DNA of 64,000 bases, from the NCBI GenBank assembly GCA_963833605.1, contig CAWHYZ010000004.1:124001-188000 (forward strand), written 5' to 3'. The translations under genes and the position numbers were made by a program. This stretch comes from JAFAXD01 sp963833605 (GTDB lineage: Bacteria; Pseudomonadota; Alphaproteobacteria; Rhizobiales; Xanthobacteraceae). The notes under the pieces were generated by a model. That model was not told where the DNA came from. It made no database searches and saw only the letters and a list, made by a program, of their open reading frames with translations. Positions 27,840 to 37,743 of this stretch are shown one piece after another (positions within the stretch are counted from its first letter, which is position 1; each line of letters begins with the position of its first letter).

Positions 27840-29012
27840 TTAGGCCGCGAGCCCTCGCTTGCCTTTAGATAATCCCATAACACGCTTCGTCCAAGCCTTT
27901 AGAAAGATTTCAATCTCGTCTTCGGTCGTGGTCGCCCCAAGGCTGATCCGGATCGCTCCCAGCGCCAGTTCGGGCGCAATCCCCATCGCCGCCAGCACGT
28001 GCGACGGGCCAACTTTGCCGGATGAGCACGCGGAGCCCGATGACACCGCGACCCCGTCAAGATCAAGCGCGATCAGCGCCGTTTCGGCCTTCACTCCAGC
28101 CAGCGCAGCCAGTGTCGTATTCGGCAGCCGCGGGGCGGCTGCGCCGAAAATGACCACATCGGGGGATATCTCCCGCAAGCCGGCTTCGAGTCGGTCTCGC
28201 AGGCGCTCTATCCGTGTCGCCTCCGCCGCCCCGGCGCGCTGGATCGCTTCCGCCGCAGCCCCGAAGCCCACAATCCCAATAACGTTCTCGGTGCCGGCGC
28301 GGCTGCCACGCTCCTGCCCGCCCCCCTTGAGGAGCTGTTCGGCGATGTGCAGGCGCTCGCTCGCCAATACCAGTGCGCCTACGCCCTGGGGACCACCCAG
28401 TTTGTGTGCAGACAGCGTCAGAAGATCTGCTCCCAGTGCATTGATATCACACGTAGTCTTGCCGACTGCCTGCACTGCATCGACGTGCAGCAGTCCGCCC
28501 GCGGCGTGGACGAGCCCGGCCACCGCCACGATCGGTTGGATGACGCCGGTCTCGTTATTGGCCAGCATGACCGAAACCAGCGGGCGCGTACCCGCCAGGG
28601 CTTCGAGCCGGCTGGCCAGTTTGGCCAGATCGACCATTCCTTCGCGGGTCACCGGCACGTCTTCTCGCAGGTCGGGCGGAAAACGACCGCCTGCCCTGAC
28701 CGACGGATGCTCGATGGCGGAAACGAGCAAGCGGTCGCGGAGGAGTGGTGTCCTGCCGGTCTGGATTGCCGGGGTCAGCGCCAGCGCATTGGCCTCTGTC
28801 CCCCCGGACGTGAACACAACATTGCGCGGCTCTGCCCCTACCAGGGCCGCCACGTGATCACGGGCCTGTTCGATCAGCCTGCGGACGGCGCGGCCGTACG
28901 CGTGAACGGACGACGGATTGCCGACCACGTGCATAGCGGCCAGCATGGCGGTCCGAGCCTCCGCTCGCATCGGCGCCGTCGCATTCCAATCCAGGTAGGC
29001 TCGAATTCCCAT
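27840..29012 (-). CDS. Second cysteine desulfurase (IscS/NifS group)
   Basis: This group I PLP-dependent cysteine desulfurase (390 residues) has the PLP lysine in LTLSAHKLGGPQGVG and the catalytic loop Cys in SSGSACSSGKVGPSHVL, which differs from the SufS loop. Such NifS-like genes stand at the head of suf operons in many Rhizobiales, next to sufB. It probably supplies sulfur for Fe-S clusters or for thiolation of tRNA; which one cannot be decided. The start at 29012 (MGIRAYLDWNATAPM) fits the family; a start at 29135 is rejected. An IscR-type regulator gene is not present alongside. Confidence 0.9.
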   Translation of the reverse strand: MGIRAYLDWNATAPMRAEARTAMLAAMHVVGNPSSVHAYGRAVRRLIEQARDHVAALVGAEPRNVVFTSGGTEANALALTPAIQTGRTPLLRDRLLVSAIEHPSVRAGGRFPPDLREDVPVTREGMVDLAKLASRLEALAGTRPLVSVMLANNETGVIQPIVAVAGLVHAAGGLLHVDAVQAVGKTTCDINALGADLLTLSAHKLGGPQGVGALVLASERLHIAEQLLKGGGQERGSRAGTENVIGIVGFGAAAEAIQRAGAAEATRIERLRDRLEAGLREISPDVVIFGAAAPRLPNTTLAALAGVKAETALIALDLDGVAVSSGSACSSGKVGPSHVLAAMGIAPELALGAIRISLGATTTEDEIEIFLKAWTKRVMGLSKGKRGLAA

Positions 29013-29240
29013 GACTAACACGCGTTTTGGGGTCGCAACCCTATCATGAAACTTGCTTTTGGCCCGGCCGCTTGTGTTAGAAAGCACCCTGCGCGCCGGA
29101 TGACCGGCCCATTCCGTAGCCATCCGGACCTTCAAAAACTCAAAACAGTCCTAAATAGACACCTCCGCCCACGTCACGCATCGATTGCGGCAAGCAGGGC
29201 GTCTTTCGGCTGGTCCAGGCTTCATCGAGGTTAAATAAGA

Positions 29241-29927
29241 ATGCCCGAAATCATCTTCACCGGTTCGGCCGGACGGATCGAAGGCCGTTTTCATCCGGCG
29301 AAGACCAAGAATGCGCCGATCGCGATCGTGCTTCATCCCCATCCGCAGTTCGGTGGCACGATGAACCATCAGATCGTGTACCAGCTCTACTATGCATTCG
29401 CGCACCGCAACTTCGCGGTATTGCGGTTCAACTTTCGCGGCGTGGGACGCAGCCAAGGCACGTTCGATCACGGCATGGGCGAACTGTCCGATGCCGCTTC
29501 CGCGCTCGATTGGGCTCAGGCGATCAATCCGGAAACCCGAAGTTGCTGGATCGCAGGCTTCTCGTTCGGGGCCTGGATCGGGATGCAATTGCTGATGCGC
29601 CGCCCCGAGATCGAGGGCTTCATTTCGATCGCGCCACCGGCAAACCTATATGATTTCTCGTTCTTGGCGCCCTGCCCCTCGTCGGGCCTGATCATTCACG
29701 GCGACAAGGACGCGGTGGTGCCGCACAAGGACGTGACCGGCCTGGTTGAGAAACTGAAAACACAAAAGGGCATCGTGATCGACCAGAAGGTCGTCACTGG
29801 GGCCAATCATTTCTTCGACGGCAAGATCGACGTGCTCATGACCGAGGTGGGCGCCTACCTCGACAAACGCATTGCCGCCGGCGAGACCCGACCGGAACCG
29901 CGCGGCCGCCGCAGCGGGGCCGGCTAA
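29241..29927 (+). CDS. Alpha/beta hydrolase
   Basis: This 228-residue alpha/beta hydrolase begins with a short beta region, then IVLHPHPQFGGTMNH and the nucleophile elbow GFSFGAW (Ser near residue 110), with Asp in HGDKDAVVP and His in TGANHFF completing the triad. Proteins of this compact type are common next to suf genes in Rhizobiales but have no known substrate. It is divergent from the cysteine desulfurase with 228 bases between, which must contain both promoters. The C-terminus ends in a basic tail (RRSGAG). Confidence 0.87.
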   Translation: MPEIIFTGSAGRIEGRFHPAKTKNAPIAIVLHPHPQFGGTMNHQIVYQLYYAFAHRNFAVLRFNFRGVGRSQGTFDHGMGELSDAASALDWAQAINPETRSCWIAGFSFGAWIGMQLLMRRPEIEGFISIAPPANLYDFSFLAPCPSSGLIIHGDKDAVVPHKDVTGLVEKLKTQKGIVIDQKVVTGANHFFDGKIDVLMTEVGAYLDKRIAAGETRPEPRGRRSGAG

Positions 29928-30005
29928 TCTATTTTCTTGTTCGAACGTTCTGGACCGGCTGATCACCTCTCGCCCTGTTAGGATGGGTGCGCGAGGGCGC
30001 AGCTG

Positions 30006-31046
30006 ATGCTTGGGGCCAAGATATTGGTCGTGGGTGTTGCGGCGGTGGCGGTCATTGGCGCCGTCGGTGCCGCTCTCTGGTATATGACCGGCATGCCGGG
30101 CCGGTCTTTCGGTGGATCGCTGCCGCCGCTCGGGGCCGATGAAGCGGGTATCTCGCAACGCCTGCGCTCCCACGTCGATGCGATCGCTCGTGTTCCTCGC
30201 AATGTCGAACACTACGATGACCTGGAGCGCGCCGCCCGCTACATCGAGACGGAGCTGAAAGGCCTCGGCCACGAGCCGGTGCCACAGGTCTATATGGCTG
30301 ATGGCAAAGCCGTCCGAAACATCGAGGTCATCATCGAACCGAGCGCTGCCGGAAGCCTCGCGGGGACTCTTGTGGTCGGAGCACACTACGATTCCTACGG
30401 TGATGCACCGGGGGCCAACGACAACGGGACTGGCGTGGCTGCAGTGCTTGAACTGGCACGTCTCCTGGGCGACCTGCGGGGACGAAGCCAGCGAAGAATT
30501 CGCCTAGTCCTGTTTGTAAACGAAGAACCGCCCTACTTTCAAACATCCGAAATGGGCAGCTATCGTTACGCGCAGCTTCTGGCGCAGAGGCGTGAGCCCA
30601 TCGTCGGCATGATCTCACTTGAGACGCTGGGCTGTTTCTTCGACCAGCCCGGCACGCAGCAATATCCGGTCCCGTTCGGCCTGCTCTACCCAAGCACAGG
30701 CAACTTCATTGCCTTTGTCGGTATGCTCGGGTCGCGCGACTTCGTGCGGATGCTCGTCCGCTCGTTTCGCACTCACACGGATTTTCCAACCGTCGGGGGC
30801 GTGGCACCCGGCGCCATTCCCGGCATCGCATGGTCGGACCACTGGTCATTCGAACAGTTTCGATATCCAGCCGTCATGATTACCGACACGGCCCCGTTTC
30901 GTTACGCGCACTACCACGAGACCACAGATACTTCCGACAAGGTCGATTTCGACAAGCTCGCCCGGGTCACGAAGGGCATTGAGCGCATGCTGCGCGAGAT
31001 CGTCAGCGTCAACGACCTGAAGCCAACGCAATCGGCGCCAAGCTGA
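30006..31046 (+). CDS. M28 family zinc metallopeptidase, membrane-anchored or secreted
   Basis: The 346-residue protein has an N-terminal membrane or signal segment (about residues 5-28) and an M28 peptidase domain with the zinc ligands visible in VVGAHYDSYGDAPGANDNGTGVAA (His, Asp), FVNEEPPY (Glu-Glu) and the late HYHETTDT (His). M28 enzymes are aminopeptidases or carboxypeptidases acting on peptides outside the cytoplasm. GAGGG lies eight bases before the ATG. It is 78 bases after the hydrolase; no functional link is evident. Confidence 0.88.
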   Translation: MLGAKILVVGVAAVAVIGAVGAALWYMTGMPGRSFGGSLPPLGADEAGISQRLRSHVDAIARVPRNVEHYDDLERAARYIETELKGLGHEPVPQVYMADGKAVRNIEVIIEPSAAGSLAGTLVVGAHYDSYGDAPGANDNGTGVAAVLELARLLGDLRGRSQRRIRLVLFVNEEPPYFQTSEMGSYRYAQLLAQRREPIVGMISLETLGCFFDQPGTQQYPVPFGLLYPSTGNFIAFVGMLGSRDFVRMLVRSFRTHTDFPTVGGVAPGAIPGIAWSDHWSFEQFRYPAVMITDTAPFRYAHYHETTDTSDKVDFDKLARVTKGIERMLREIVSVNDLKPTQSAPS

Positions 31047-31234
31047 TCATGTGCAACACGCGTCTCGCATGCGCGCTCGTATCGACCGCAATAGTCGTCC
31101 ATGATCATGAGTTTGAAAAGCGTGATCTTTCAGTAGGTTATAACTGGCGGCCAAGCGGCCGGCAGATCCGTCATTCATGGACCCAAAACGGTCATCCACG
31201 TGGCTTTTTCGTCATCCGTGATGGGATCATCGGA

Positions 31235-32350
31235 TCACTCGCTGGCGCGAACCACAAGCCCACCGGTCATCGGCCGCGGCACGCCCGTGGTCGACGGGAA
31301 TGTGATCGGCAGTCCGCGCAGCGCACGCACCGCCAGATAGCCGAACGCCTGCGCTTCGAGCGCATCCGAGGACCAGCCGAGCGCATCGGCCGGTTCGACG
31401 CTCGCCGGCGCGAGCCGCTCGGCCAGCATGGCCAGCAACACCGGATTGTTGGCGCCGCCGCCGGCAATGATCCAACTCCGCGGCCGCTGCGGCAGCAACG
31501 GAACCACACGCGCCACCGAGGCAGCGGTGAGCGCAGCCAAGGTCGCTGCGCCATCGGCAATCGAACAGTCTGAGAGGCCAGCCGCCGCGAACGAGAACGC
31601 GTTGCGATCGAGGGACTTCGGCGGCGGCAGCGCGAAGAAAGGATGGCGCAGAATGCGGTCGACCAGGGCTTGGTCGACGGTTCCGCGCGCCGCCTTGGCG
31701 CCCCCGGTATCAAACGCGCGCCCGGTACGAGTGCGCATGAAGTCATCGAGCAGCGCATTGCCGGGGCCGGTATCGCAGGCGATGAGATCGCCGTCGCCGC
31801 AATAGGTCACGTTGGCGACGCCGCCGATATTCAGGACGGCGACCGGTCGCGGCCGGTCCAGCACCTGCACCAACGCTGAATGAAACACCGGCACCAGCGG
31901 CGCGCCCTGCCCGCCGGCCGCGACGTCGGCCGCGCGGAAATCGAAGGCCACCGGACTTCCAAAGCGCCGCGCGAGCGCACGGCCGTCACCGATCTGGACG
32001 GTGAGTTGGCGGTCGGGCCTGTGCAGCACGGTCTGGCCGTGAAACCCGATGATCTCGACCGTGGTCAGCGACAGGCTATTGTCCTTGAGGTAGTCCTCGA
32101 CGGCGTCGCCGTGCGCCCGCGTAACAAGGGCTTCCGCCTGGGCGAGGACACCCGGGCGCTGGGTGCGATCGCTCAGATTTGCGGCATCGATCAGCCCCTG
32201 GCGCAGCAGGGCCCGTTCGGCCTCGGTATATGCGCGGTACCCGGTTGGCCCGAACCCGACGATGCGGTCGCCGTCGGTCTCGATCAAGGCCACGTCGACC
32301 CCGTCGAGTGAGGTTCCGCTCATCAATCCGATTGCTTGCACGACCGTCAT
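31235..32350 (-). CDS. anmK: Anhydro-N-acetylmuramic acid kinase AnmK
   Basis: AnmK phosphorylates 1,6-anhydro-N-acetylmuramic acid while opening its anhydro ring, recycling peptidoglycan breakdown products. The 371-residue protein shows GLMSGTSLDGVDVAL at its start, the phosphate-binding LNIGGVANVT and the ACDTGPGNALLDDF motif, plus IAGGGANNPVL in the C-terminal lobe. GAGGG lies six bases before the ATG. It is divergent from tyrS with 48 bases between starts, an arrangement shared by many Rhizobiales. Confidence 0.96.
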   Translation of the reverse strand: MTVVQAIGLMSGTSLDGVDVALIETDGDRIVGFGPTGYRAYTEAERALLRQGLIDAANLSDRTQRPGVLAQAEALVTRAHGDAVEDYLKDNSLSLTTVEIIGFHGQTVLHRPDRQLTVQIGDGRALARRFGSPVAFDFRAADVAAGGQGAPLVPVFHSALVQVLDRPRPVAVLNIGGVANVTYCGDGDLIACDTGPGNALLDDFMRTRTGRAFDTGGAKAARGTVDQALVDRILRHPFFALPPPKSLDRNAFSFAAAGLSDCSIADGAATLAALTAASVARVVPLLPQRPRSWIIAGGGANNPVLLAMLAERLAPASVEPADALGWSSDALEAQAFGYLAVRALRGLPITFPSTTGVPRPMTGGLVVRASE

Positions 32351-32398
32351 GCGGTCCCTCGGTTGAATATGACGCCGGACCTGTTACACCAGCGCCCC

Positions 32399-33655
32399 AT
32401 GAGCGCCTATAGATCGGATTTCCTGCGCACTCTAGCAGAGCGCGGCTTCATTCATCAGGTATCTGAGCCTGAGGCGCTCGATAGCCTGGCGCAAAGCTCG
32501 CGCATTACCGCCTACATCGGGTTCGACTGCACTGCAGCTTCGCTCCACGTCGGCTCGCTGCTCCCGATCATGATGCTCCATTGGATGCAACAGACCGGTC
32601 ACCGGCCGATCGCGTTGATGGGCGGTGGAACCACGCGGGTCGGCGATCCGTCCGGTAAGGACGAGAGCCGACGCATCCTCACCGATGAGACGATCAACCA
32701 GAATCTTGCAGGCATCCGCGCGATCTTCTCGAAATTTCTCAAGTTCGGGGACGGTCCCGACGACGCCATCATGGCCAACAACGCCGATTGGCTTAACGGA
32801 CTCAACTATATCGACTTCCTGCGTGACGTTGGCCGGCACTTTTCGGTCAACCGCATGCTGGCGTTCGATTCGGTCAAGCTGCGGCTCGAGCGCCAGCACG
32901 AACTGTCATTCCTCGAATTCAACTACATGATTCTGCAGGCCTACGACTTCGTCGAGCTACACAAACGCACCGGCTGCGTGCTGCAGATGGGCGGCTCCGA
33001 TCAATGGGGCAACATCGTCAACGGCATCGAGCTTGGCCGCCGCATGCTCAACGCGCAATTGTTCGCGTTGACCTCGCCGCTGATCACCACATCCTCGGGC
33101 GCCAAGATGGGCAAGACCGCGGCCGGGGCGGTCTGGCTCAATGCCGAACTGGTGAGTCCCTACGACTACTGGCAGTACTGGCGCAACACCGAGGACGGCG
33201 ATGTGGAGCGCTTCCTGAAGTTGTTCACGGTGCTGCCGCTCGACGAGATCACGCGGCTTGCGGCGCTACGTGGCCAAGACATCAACGAGGCCAAGAAAGT
33301 GCTGGCCACCGAGGCGACCGCACTGGTGCATGGCCGCGCTGAGGCCAAGCAAGCGGCCGAGACTGCGCGCAAAACTTTTGAAGAGGGCGAGATCGCCGAG
33401 ACGCTGCCGACGATTGAAATCGCGCGCAGCGAGCTCGACAAAGGCATCGGCGTGCTCGCCGCGTTTGCCGAGAAGGCGGCCTTGGTCAGCTCGAACAGCG
33501 AAGCGCGCCGTCAGATCAAGGCTGGCGGCCTCAGGGTCGATGACGTGACGGTCACGGACGAAAAGATGGTTTTGACGTCGCGCGACCTCGCTCCCGAAGG
33601 GGTGATCAAGCTCTCGCTCGGCCGCAAGCGCCACGTGTTATTGAAACCCGTTTAG
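32399..33655 (+). CDS. tyrS: Tyrosyl-tRNA synthetase
   Basis: TyrS charges tRNA-Tyr. The 418-residue protein has the class I HIGH-type motif as HVGS, the tyrosine pocket and QMGGSDQWGNI segment, a KMSKS-type motif as KMGKT, and a C-terminal S4 RNA-binding domain ending in RKRHVLLKPV. KMGKT in place of KMSKS is common in alphaproteobacterial TyrS. I chose MSAYRSDFL at 32399 by comparison with relatives; in-frame ATG codons at 32369 and 32336 are possible. No clear ribosome site marks any of them. Confidence 0.95.
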   Translation: MSAYRSDFLRTLAERGFIHQVSEPEALDSLAQSSRITAYIGFDCTAASLHVGSLLPIMMLHWMQQTGHRPIALMGGGTTRVGDPSGKDESRRILTDETINQNLAGIRAIFSKFLKFGDGPDDAIMANNADWLNGLNYIDFLRDVGRHFSVNRMLAFDSVKLRLERQHELSFLEFNYMILQAYDFVELHKRTGCVLQMGGSDQWGNIVNGIELGRRMLNAQLFALTSPLITTSSGAKMGKTAAGAVWLNAELVSPYDYWQYWRNTEDGDVERFLKLFTVLPLDEITRLAALRGQDINEAKKVLATEATALVHGRAEAKQAAETARKTFEEGEIAETLPTIEIARSELDKGIGVLAAFAEKAALVSSNSEARRQIKAGGLRVDDVTVTDEKMVLTSRDLAPEGVIKLSLGRKRHVLLKPV

Positions 33656-33704
33656 CGCTCCCCACCGCACCGTTCGATCGAGATGCCTTGCGAAGCCTCG
33701 TCGA

Positions 33705-33989
33705 TTATTCGGGCACGCCAAGCGCACGAAACACCTGCTGCAATTGGGCGCTCATTGGCAGGTTGAGGCGCTCGCCACTGGGCGTGCGGCGGATGAACCA
33801 TTTATGGTAGATCTCCAACAAGTCACGGCTTTCGGCAAGTTCCTGAAACGTCGTCCGGACCACCTCGTTGAGTTGCGGATCATCGCGCCGAAACATGATC
33901 CCATAGGGGTCGTATGACAGGAAATCGCCGACCACGATGAACTCGATCCAGGGCCTTTCCGGCGCAATTTCCAATTCGCGTTTGCCGGC
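33705..33989 (-). pseudogene. C-terminal remnant of an amino-acid ABC transporter substrate-binding protein
   Basis: Only the last 90 or so residues are present: VVGDFLSYDPYGIMFRRDDP, a FQELAESRDLLEIYHKWF stretch, and ERLNLPMSAQLQQVFRALG. These are characteristic of the C-terminus of GltI/AatJ-type periplasmic amino-acid binding proteins, which are normally about 300 residues. No signal peptide or N-terminal lobe remains: upstream in the same frame lies the stop of the AsmA-like gene. It is therefore a truncated relic, with no evidence of function. Confidence 0.75.
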
Positions 33990-34001
33990 GCGACGGGCGG
34001 C

Positions 34002-37000
34002 CTACCGATCGGGCGGAGACTGCATCTGCTCGGGGCTTATGTCCTGGAATTCGAACGGCTTGCGAAGGAACCCCGGCGCGACCGCCGAAATCGGATTGAC
34101 CTGCAGCACGGAGCGGCCGGGTGGTCCGATCACCTGATAGGTGATGCCGACCAGGCCTTCCTTCGGGCCGCCGAGGAGCAGGCCGAACAATGGAATCTGA
34201 CCAAACGCGTTGTTGAGGCCGTAGAGCGGCACGAAAGTGCCGCGCAGCTTCACATCGTTATTGGCGTAATCGATCTGGCCATCGATCGTCGCTCCCACGA
34301 TCGGCCCCTGCACCACACCCTCGCGCAGCGCGAGCTTTCCGGGCGTGCGCGTGAACTCGACACGCAGCCGCGTGAATTGCACGCCGTTGGGCGCACCGCC
34401 CGGCGCCCCGCTGACCACCTTGTCGAGCCCAGGTTCGCCGCGCACGACGAAATCACGGATGTTGAGCAGACCCTCCTGCGGACTCTGATCCCCGCTCGGC
34501 GGATCCATTGCGATCCACATCTGCCCGCCGAACATCTTCGGATAGGTGTCGGTGAAGCGGAACAGTGCGCCGGCGTCGTTGGTCTCGAGGTAGACGACTT
34601 GGCCGCCGCCGCTACGACCGCGCAAATCCCCGACTAGCGGCGTATCCCGTCCCACCTTGCCGTTCATGATGAAGGAACGGATTTGCCCGCCACGGCGCGC
34701 GACTCGCAGATCCACCGAGCGTATGGCTTCCCCATTGAATCCGGCAACCGCGCCGAGCTTGGCATCGAGATCGAAATCGGGGCCCGGCCCACGGTTTTTT
34801 TGCTCGCGTGCGGAAGCCCCTGCCGTCGATTTGACAAAGCCGCGACCGTCGTAGACTTCGCCGCGCAGCATCACCTTGAGCTGACCTTCCGGGCCCCGCT
34901 CAGCCTTGAGGTTGACCTTATCGCCGTCGGCGAGCGCGAACACCGGCAGATTGGCGGACATGACCTCGCCATTGGCATCGAACTCAATGTTGCCTTTCAC
35001 CAGCGTCCCGGAGCCTTCGATCACCAGATCCTCGCAGCGGAAGGTCTTGCCGCGCGACACGTTGGTGAAGGAGGCCCGTGCCGGGCGGCCCGGCGCTTTC
35101 ATCCAGCCCGGGATAAGATTGTCGATCTTCGCTTGGGTCAGGTCGGCCTCGACCGTGAACCGGCTTTCCTGCTCAGGGCTCATTCCCAAACGGCCCGCGA
35201 GTTTGATCGGGATCGGCCCGGTAATGGTGTTGTTAAGATCGGCGCTGAGCTTGGCGCGCGCGGCGTCGTCGAAATTCGCCTGCAGACGAAACTGGGCGTC
35301 GGGCTCGTTCGTCAGCTTGCGATAGTCGATCGCTGCCAGCATGCCGCCGATGCGCACGTCGCCCTTGACCTGATAGCCGTCGTTGTTGGCGGTGATGCGC
35401 AGGATCGGCGCCTCGATCCGTTGCGACATCACGAAGTGTTCGACGGCGAAATTGGTGACGTCCGCGTTGATATTGTAGTTGACCCGGCCGCGCGGATCGT
35501 CCGGGTCGATGATGAATGCCAGGGCGACCTGCGCCACCATGTTCCCACGGGTTTGTGCCGGGTCGAGCGGAGCGCCCGAGGCCTCGCGTAGGCGGTCGAC
35601 GGCAAGCAATTCCGCCGCCCCCGGGGCCGGACCTTCCATGCGCAGGCGCACCCGCGCTGGTGGCTTTTTGGCATAGCCGTCAGGAACTTCGAGCACGCCA
35701 TTGCTCACCACCAGCCGTCGCCCCCCGGCCGTATCAACGATGCCGCGGCCAAGCGTCATGGTGGTCGCGCGCCCGACGATGCGGGTGACGATATCGGCAT
35801 CGGTGATGGGCGGCAGTTCGTCGACCGGGCGCACGCTGACGCCGTTGGCGATGACCGTGATCAGCATGCCGTCGTCGGCGATCGGCGGCCCGCCCGGTTG
35901 CAGCGACTTCAACGGTGCGTTGGTCGCAACCTCGATACGTTCGATCATCCCGGCATCGAAATGCTCCAGCACCCAGGCCCGAACGCCTGGATTGGCTGGG
36001 ACCGGCCACAATTGCTTGAAACGTGCGATCGGCACATGCGGAGTCGCCGTGAGATTCAACACCAAGCGCGGATCGGGTCCTGAAAAATCCAGGTTGCCGG
36101 AAGCCGCAAGGCCAACGCTATCGCCGGCGAACTCCCCCTGATCGAGATCGATCCGCCGCCGCGTCGGGTCGAACCGGCCGCGGACCACAATGCGATTGAG
36201 CAAGAGCGGCTCACGGCCCGGCGGTATTGGCGCATAGACGATCGACGCATCGGACACGTTGAACGCCCAGGCGCCGCCGGGTGCCTGTGGGGCCTCGGCA
36301 TGAGCAACGAGTTTGAAGCGATTGCCGCCGGAGACGACCTGGAGGGGAGCGGTCAGCGTCCCGCGCGCACCGTCCCAGGTCAGGTTGAGCTCCGCCCGGT
36401 CGATCGTCATTCGACTGAGCTTATTTCCGGGCTCGCTCAGGACGGAGCCCGTGCCAAAAACAATGTGTCCCGTCGCGGCCCGCGGGGTGCCGTCCCGGGC
36501 GATGTCCACATGCAGTTTGCCTGAGAACGGCATATCGGTCTCGACCTGCCCGTCGGCGACGCGCAGTGCCAGCAGCAGATCGCGCAGCGCAATCTTGTGC
36601 GCATCGACGCTCAGTACACGCCCCCCGTCGGCTGTCGTCCCAACGGAGGCTAACAGCTGCCATTCGTGTTCAGGTTGATCGGAGCCGATGCTGAAAGCGA
36701 CTTCGCCGGAGCGCGACCGAGTCACGCTGACGCTGATGTTCTCGAATGAGGAGCGCTGCCCATTGCGTTCATCCTCAATGGTCAGTCGACCATTCTTCAG
36801 GCCGATCTCGTTGAGGTCGTAGCCATCGAGCCCCAGCGCCCGCAGACTGTCGATCCACGCGAGCATCGCAGCAAAATTCTTCGGTCCCTCGCTCAGAAAG
36901 GATTTGGATTGCGCTTCGGCGGCGCCGCCGGGCGCGGTTACGGCAGGACTCGGCGGCGGCGCCGGATTGATGGAGTTCGCGGGCGGGCGGTCGTTCGTCG

Positions 37001-37571
37001 GGAGCAGCGTGAATTGCCCGTCCGGTCCAATCCGTACCGACAATTCGGTGCCGACGAGCTTGAGGCTCGCCGCGCGCGGCCGACCGGTCAGCAGGCTTAA
37101 CCCCGAGATGCCCACCTCGGCGCGCGGCGCGCTGACTACGATCGAGCCATCCGGCTCGCGCACCACGATGTCGACGATGCGCACGGCAGTACGCCCGGCG
37201 CCGTCGCGTTCCAGGATGGTCCCGCCCACCTCGACCGTGTGGCGGGTACCAAAATTTTGCTTGATCGCCGCCGTGATCCAGGGTGTCGCGATGTCAAGCG
37301 CGATCGGACCGCTGGACAGTCGCCACCACAGGAGCGCGAGCGCAACCATCAGCACGCCAACCACAGCGCCGACCACGATGCCGGCGCGCCGTAATCCGCG
37401 TGACCGCAGCGGGAAGCGCCGCAAGCGAGAAAGCCAGCCGCCAACCTTGAGATTGAAACGGGCGCGCGGCTCGCAGGTCGAGGCAGCGACCTGTGCGAGC
37501 CTATGCTGATCCAGGCTCTCTTGCAGACCGCGTAAACCAGCTAATTTCGGACCAAGATTGCTGTCCGCCAT
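34002..37571 (-). CDS. Giant AsmA-like/DUF3971 envelope protein
   Basis: This 1189-residue protein has a cytoplasmic N-terminus of about 60 residues, one membrane helix at about 63-83, and then a very long periplasmic part made of beta-rich repeats. The N-terminal periplasmic part is AsmA/DUF3971-like (WWRLSSGPIALDIATPWI and RAEVGISGLSLLTGRP) and the C-terminal part is the AsmA-like C-terminal region. Proteins of this type (TamB, YhdP, AsmA) form hydrophobic grooves for lipid transport between membranes; that role is inferred from the family. Downstream in-frame sequence is the transporter remnant at 33705-33989. Confidence 0.9.
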   Translation of the reverse strand: MADSNLGPKLAGLRGLQESLDQHRLAQVAASTCEPRARFNLKVGGWLSRLRRFPLRSRGLRRAGIVVGAVVGVLMVALALLWWRLSSGPIALDIATPWITAAIKQNFGTRHTVEVGGTILERDGAGRTAVRIVDIVVREPDGSIVVSAPRAEVGISGLSLLTGRPRAASLKLVGTELSVRIGPDGQFTLLPTNDRPPANSINPAPPPSPAVTAPGGAAEAQSKSFLSEGPKNFAAMLAWIDSLRALGLDGYDLNEIGLKNGRLTIEDERNGQRSSFENISVSVTRSRSGEVAFSIGSDQPEHEWQLLASVGTTADGGRVLSVDAHKIALRDLLLALRVADGQVETDMPFSGKLHVDIARDGTPRAATGHIVFGTGSVLSEPGNKLSRMTIDRAELNLTWDGARGTLTAPLQVVSGGNRFKLVAHAEAPQAPGGAWAFNVSDASIVYAPIPPGREPLLLNRIVVRGRFDPTRRRIDLDQGEFAGDSVGLAASGNLDFSGPDPRLVLNLTATPHVPIARFKQLWPVPANPGVRAWVLEHFDAGMIERIEVATNAPLKSLQPGGPPIADDGMLITVIANGVSVRPVDELPPITDADIVTRIVGRATTMTLGRGIVDTAGGRRLVVSNGVLEVPDGYAKKPPARVRLRMEGPAPGAAELLAVDRLREASGAPLDPAQTRGNMVAQVALAFIIDPDDPRGRVNYNINADVTNFAVEHFVMSQRIEAPILRITANNDGYQVKGDVRIGGMLAAIDYRKLTNEPDAQFRLQANFDDAARAKLSADLNNTITGPIPIKLAGRLGMSPEQESRFTVEADLTQAKIDNLIPGWMKAPGRPARASFTNVSRGKTFRCEDLVIEGSGTLVKGNIEFDANGEVMSANLPVFALADGDKVNLKAERGPEGQLKVMLRGEVYDGRGFVKSTAGASAREQKNRGPGPDFDLDAKLGAVAGFNGEAIRSVDLRVARRGGQIRSFIMNGKVGRDTPLVGDLRGRSGGGQVVYLETNDAGALFRFTDTYPKMFGGQMWIAMDPPSGDQSPQEGLLNIRDFVVRGEPGLDKVVSGAPGGAPNGVQFTRLRVEFTRTPGKLALREGVVQGPIVGATIDGQIDYANNDVKLRGTFVPLYGLNNAFGQIPLFGLLLGGPKEGLVGITYQVIGPPGRSVLQVNPISAVAPGFLRKPFEFQDISPEQMQSPPDR

Positions 37572-37743
37572 TCCGCTTGGGCGTCCCCTCTACGCCAGTC
37601 GGTCGATGATCTTAAGCTTTCGAGCGATTCGCCTTGTCGGACCGAGATCCACACGGAAACATGCGAGCCTCGAAGCCCCACCCCATAGACGCTGACGTAC
37701 GCCGGCAGGATGAACGCGGGAAAGAGACGAAAGGAAGGCACAG

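Noticed and set aside
26003..27868. Long plus-strand open frame opposite sufC and sufB
   Set aside because: It mirrors conserved suf genes, has no recognisable domain, and its composition is that of an antisense frame.
34002..37571. Possible gene fusion between AsmA-like protein and the transporter relic
   Set aside because: The TAG at 34002-34004 separates them, and no suppression context is seen; it is kept as two features.
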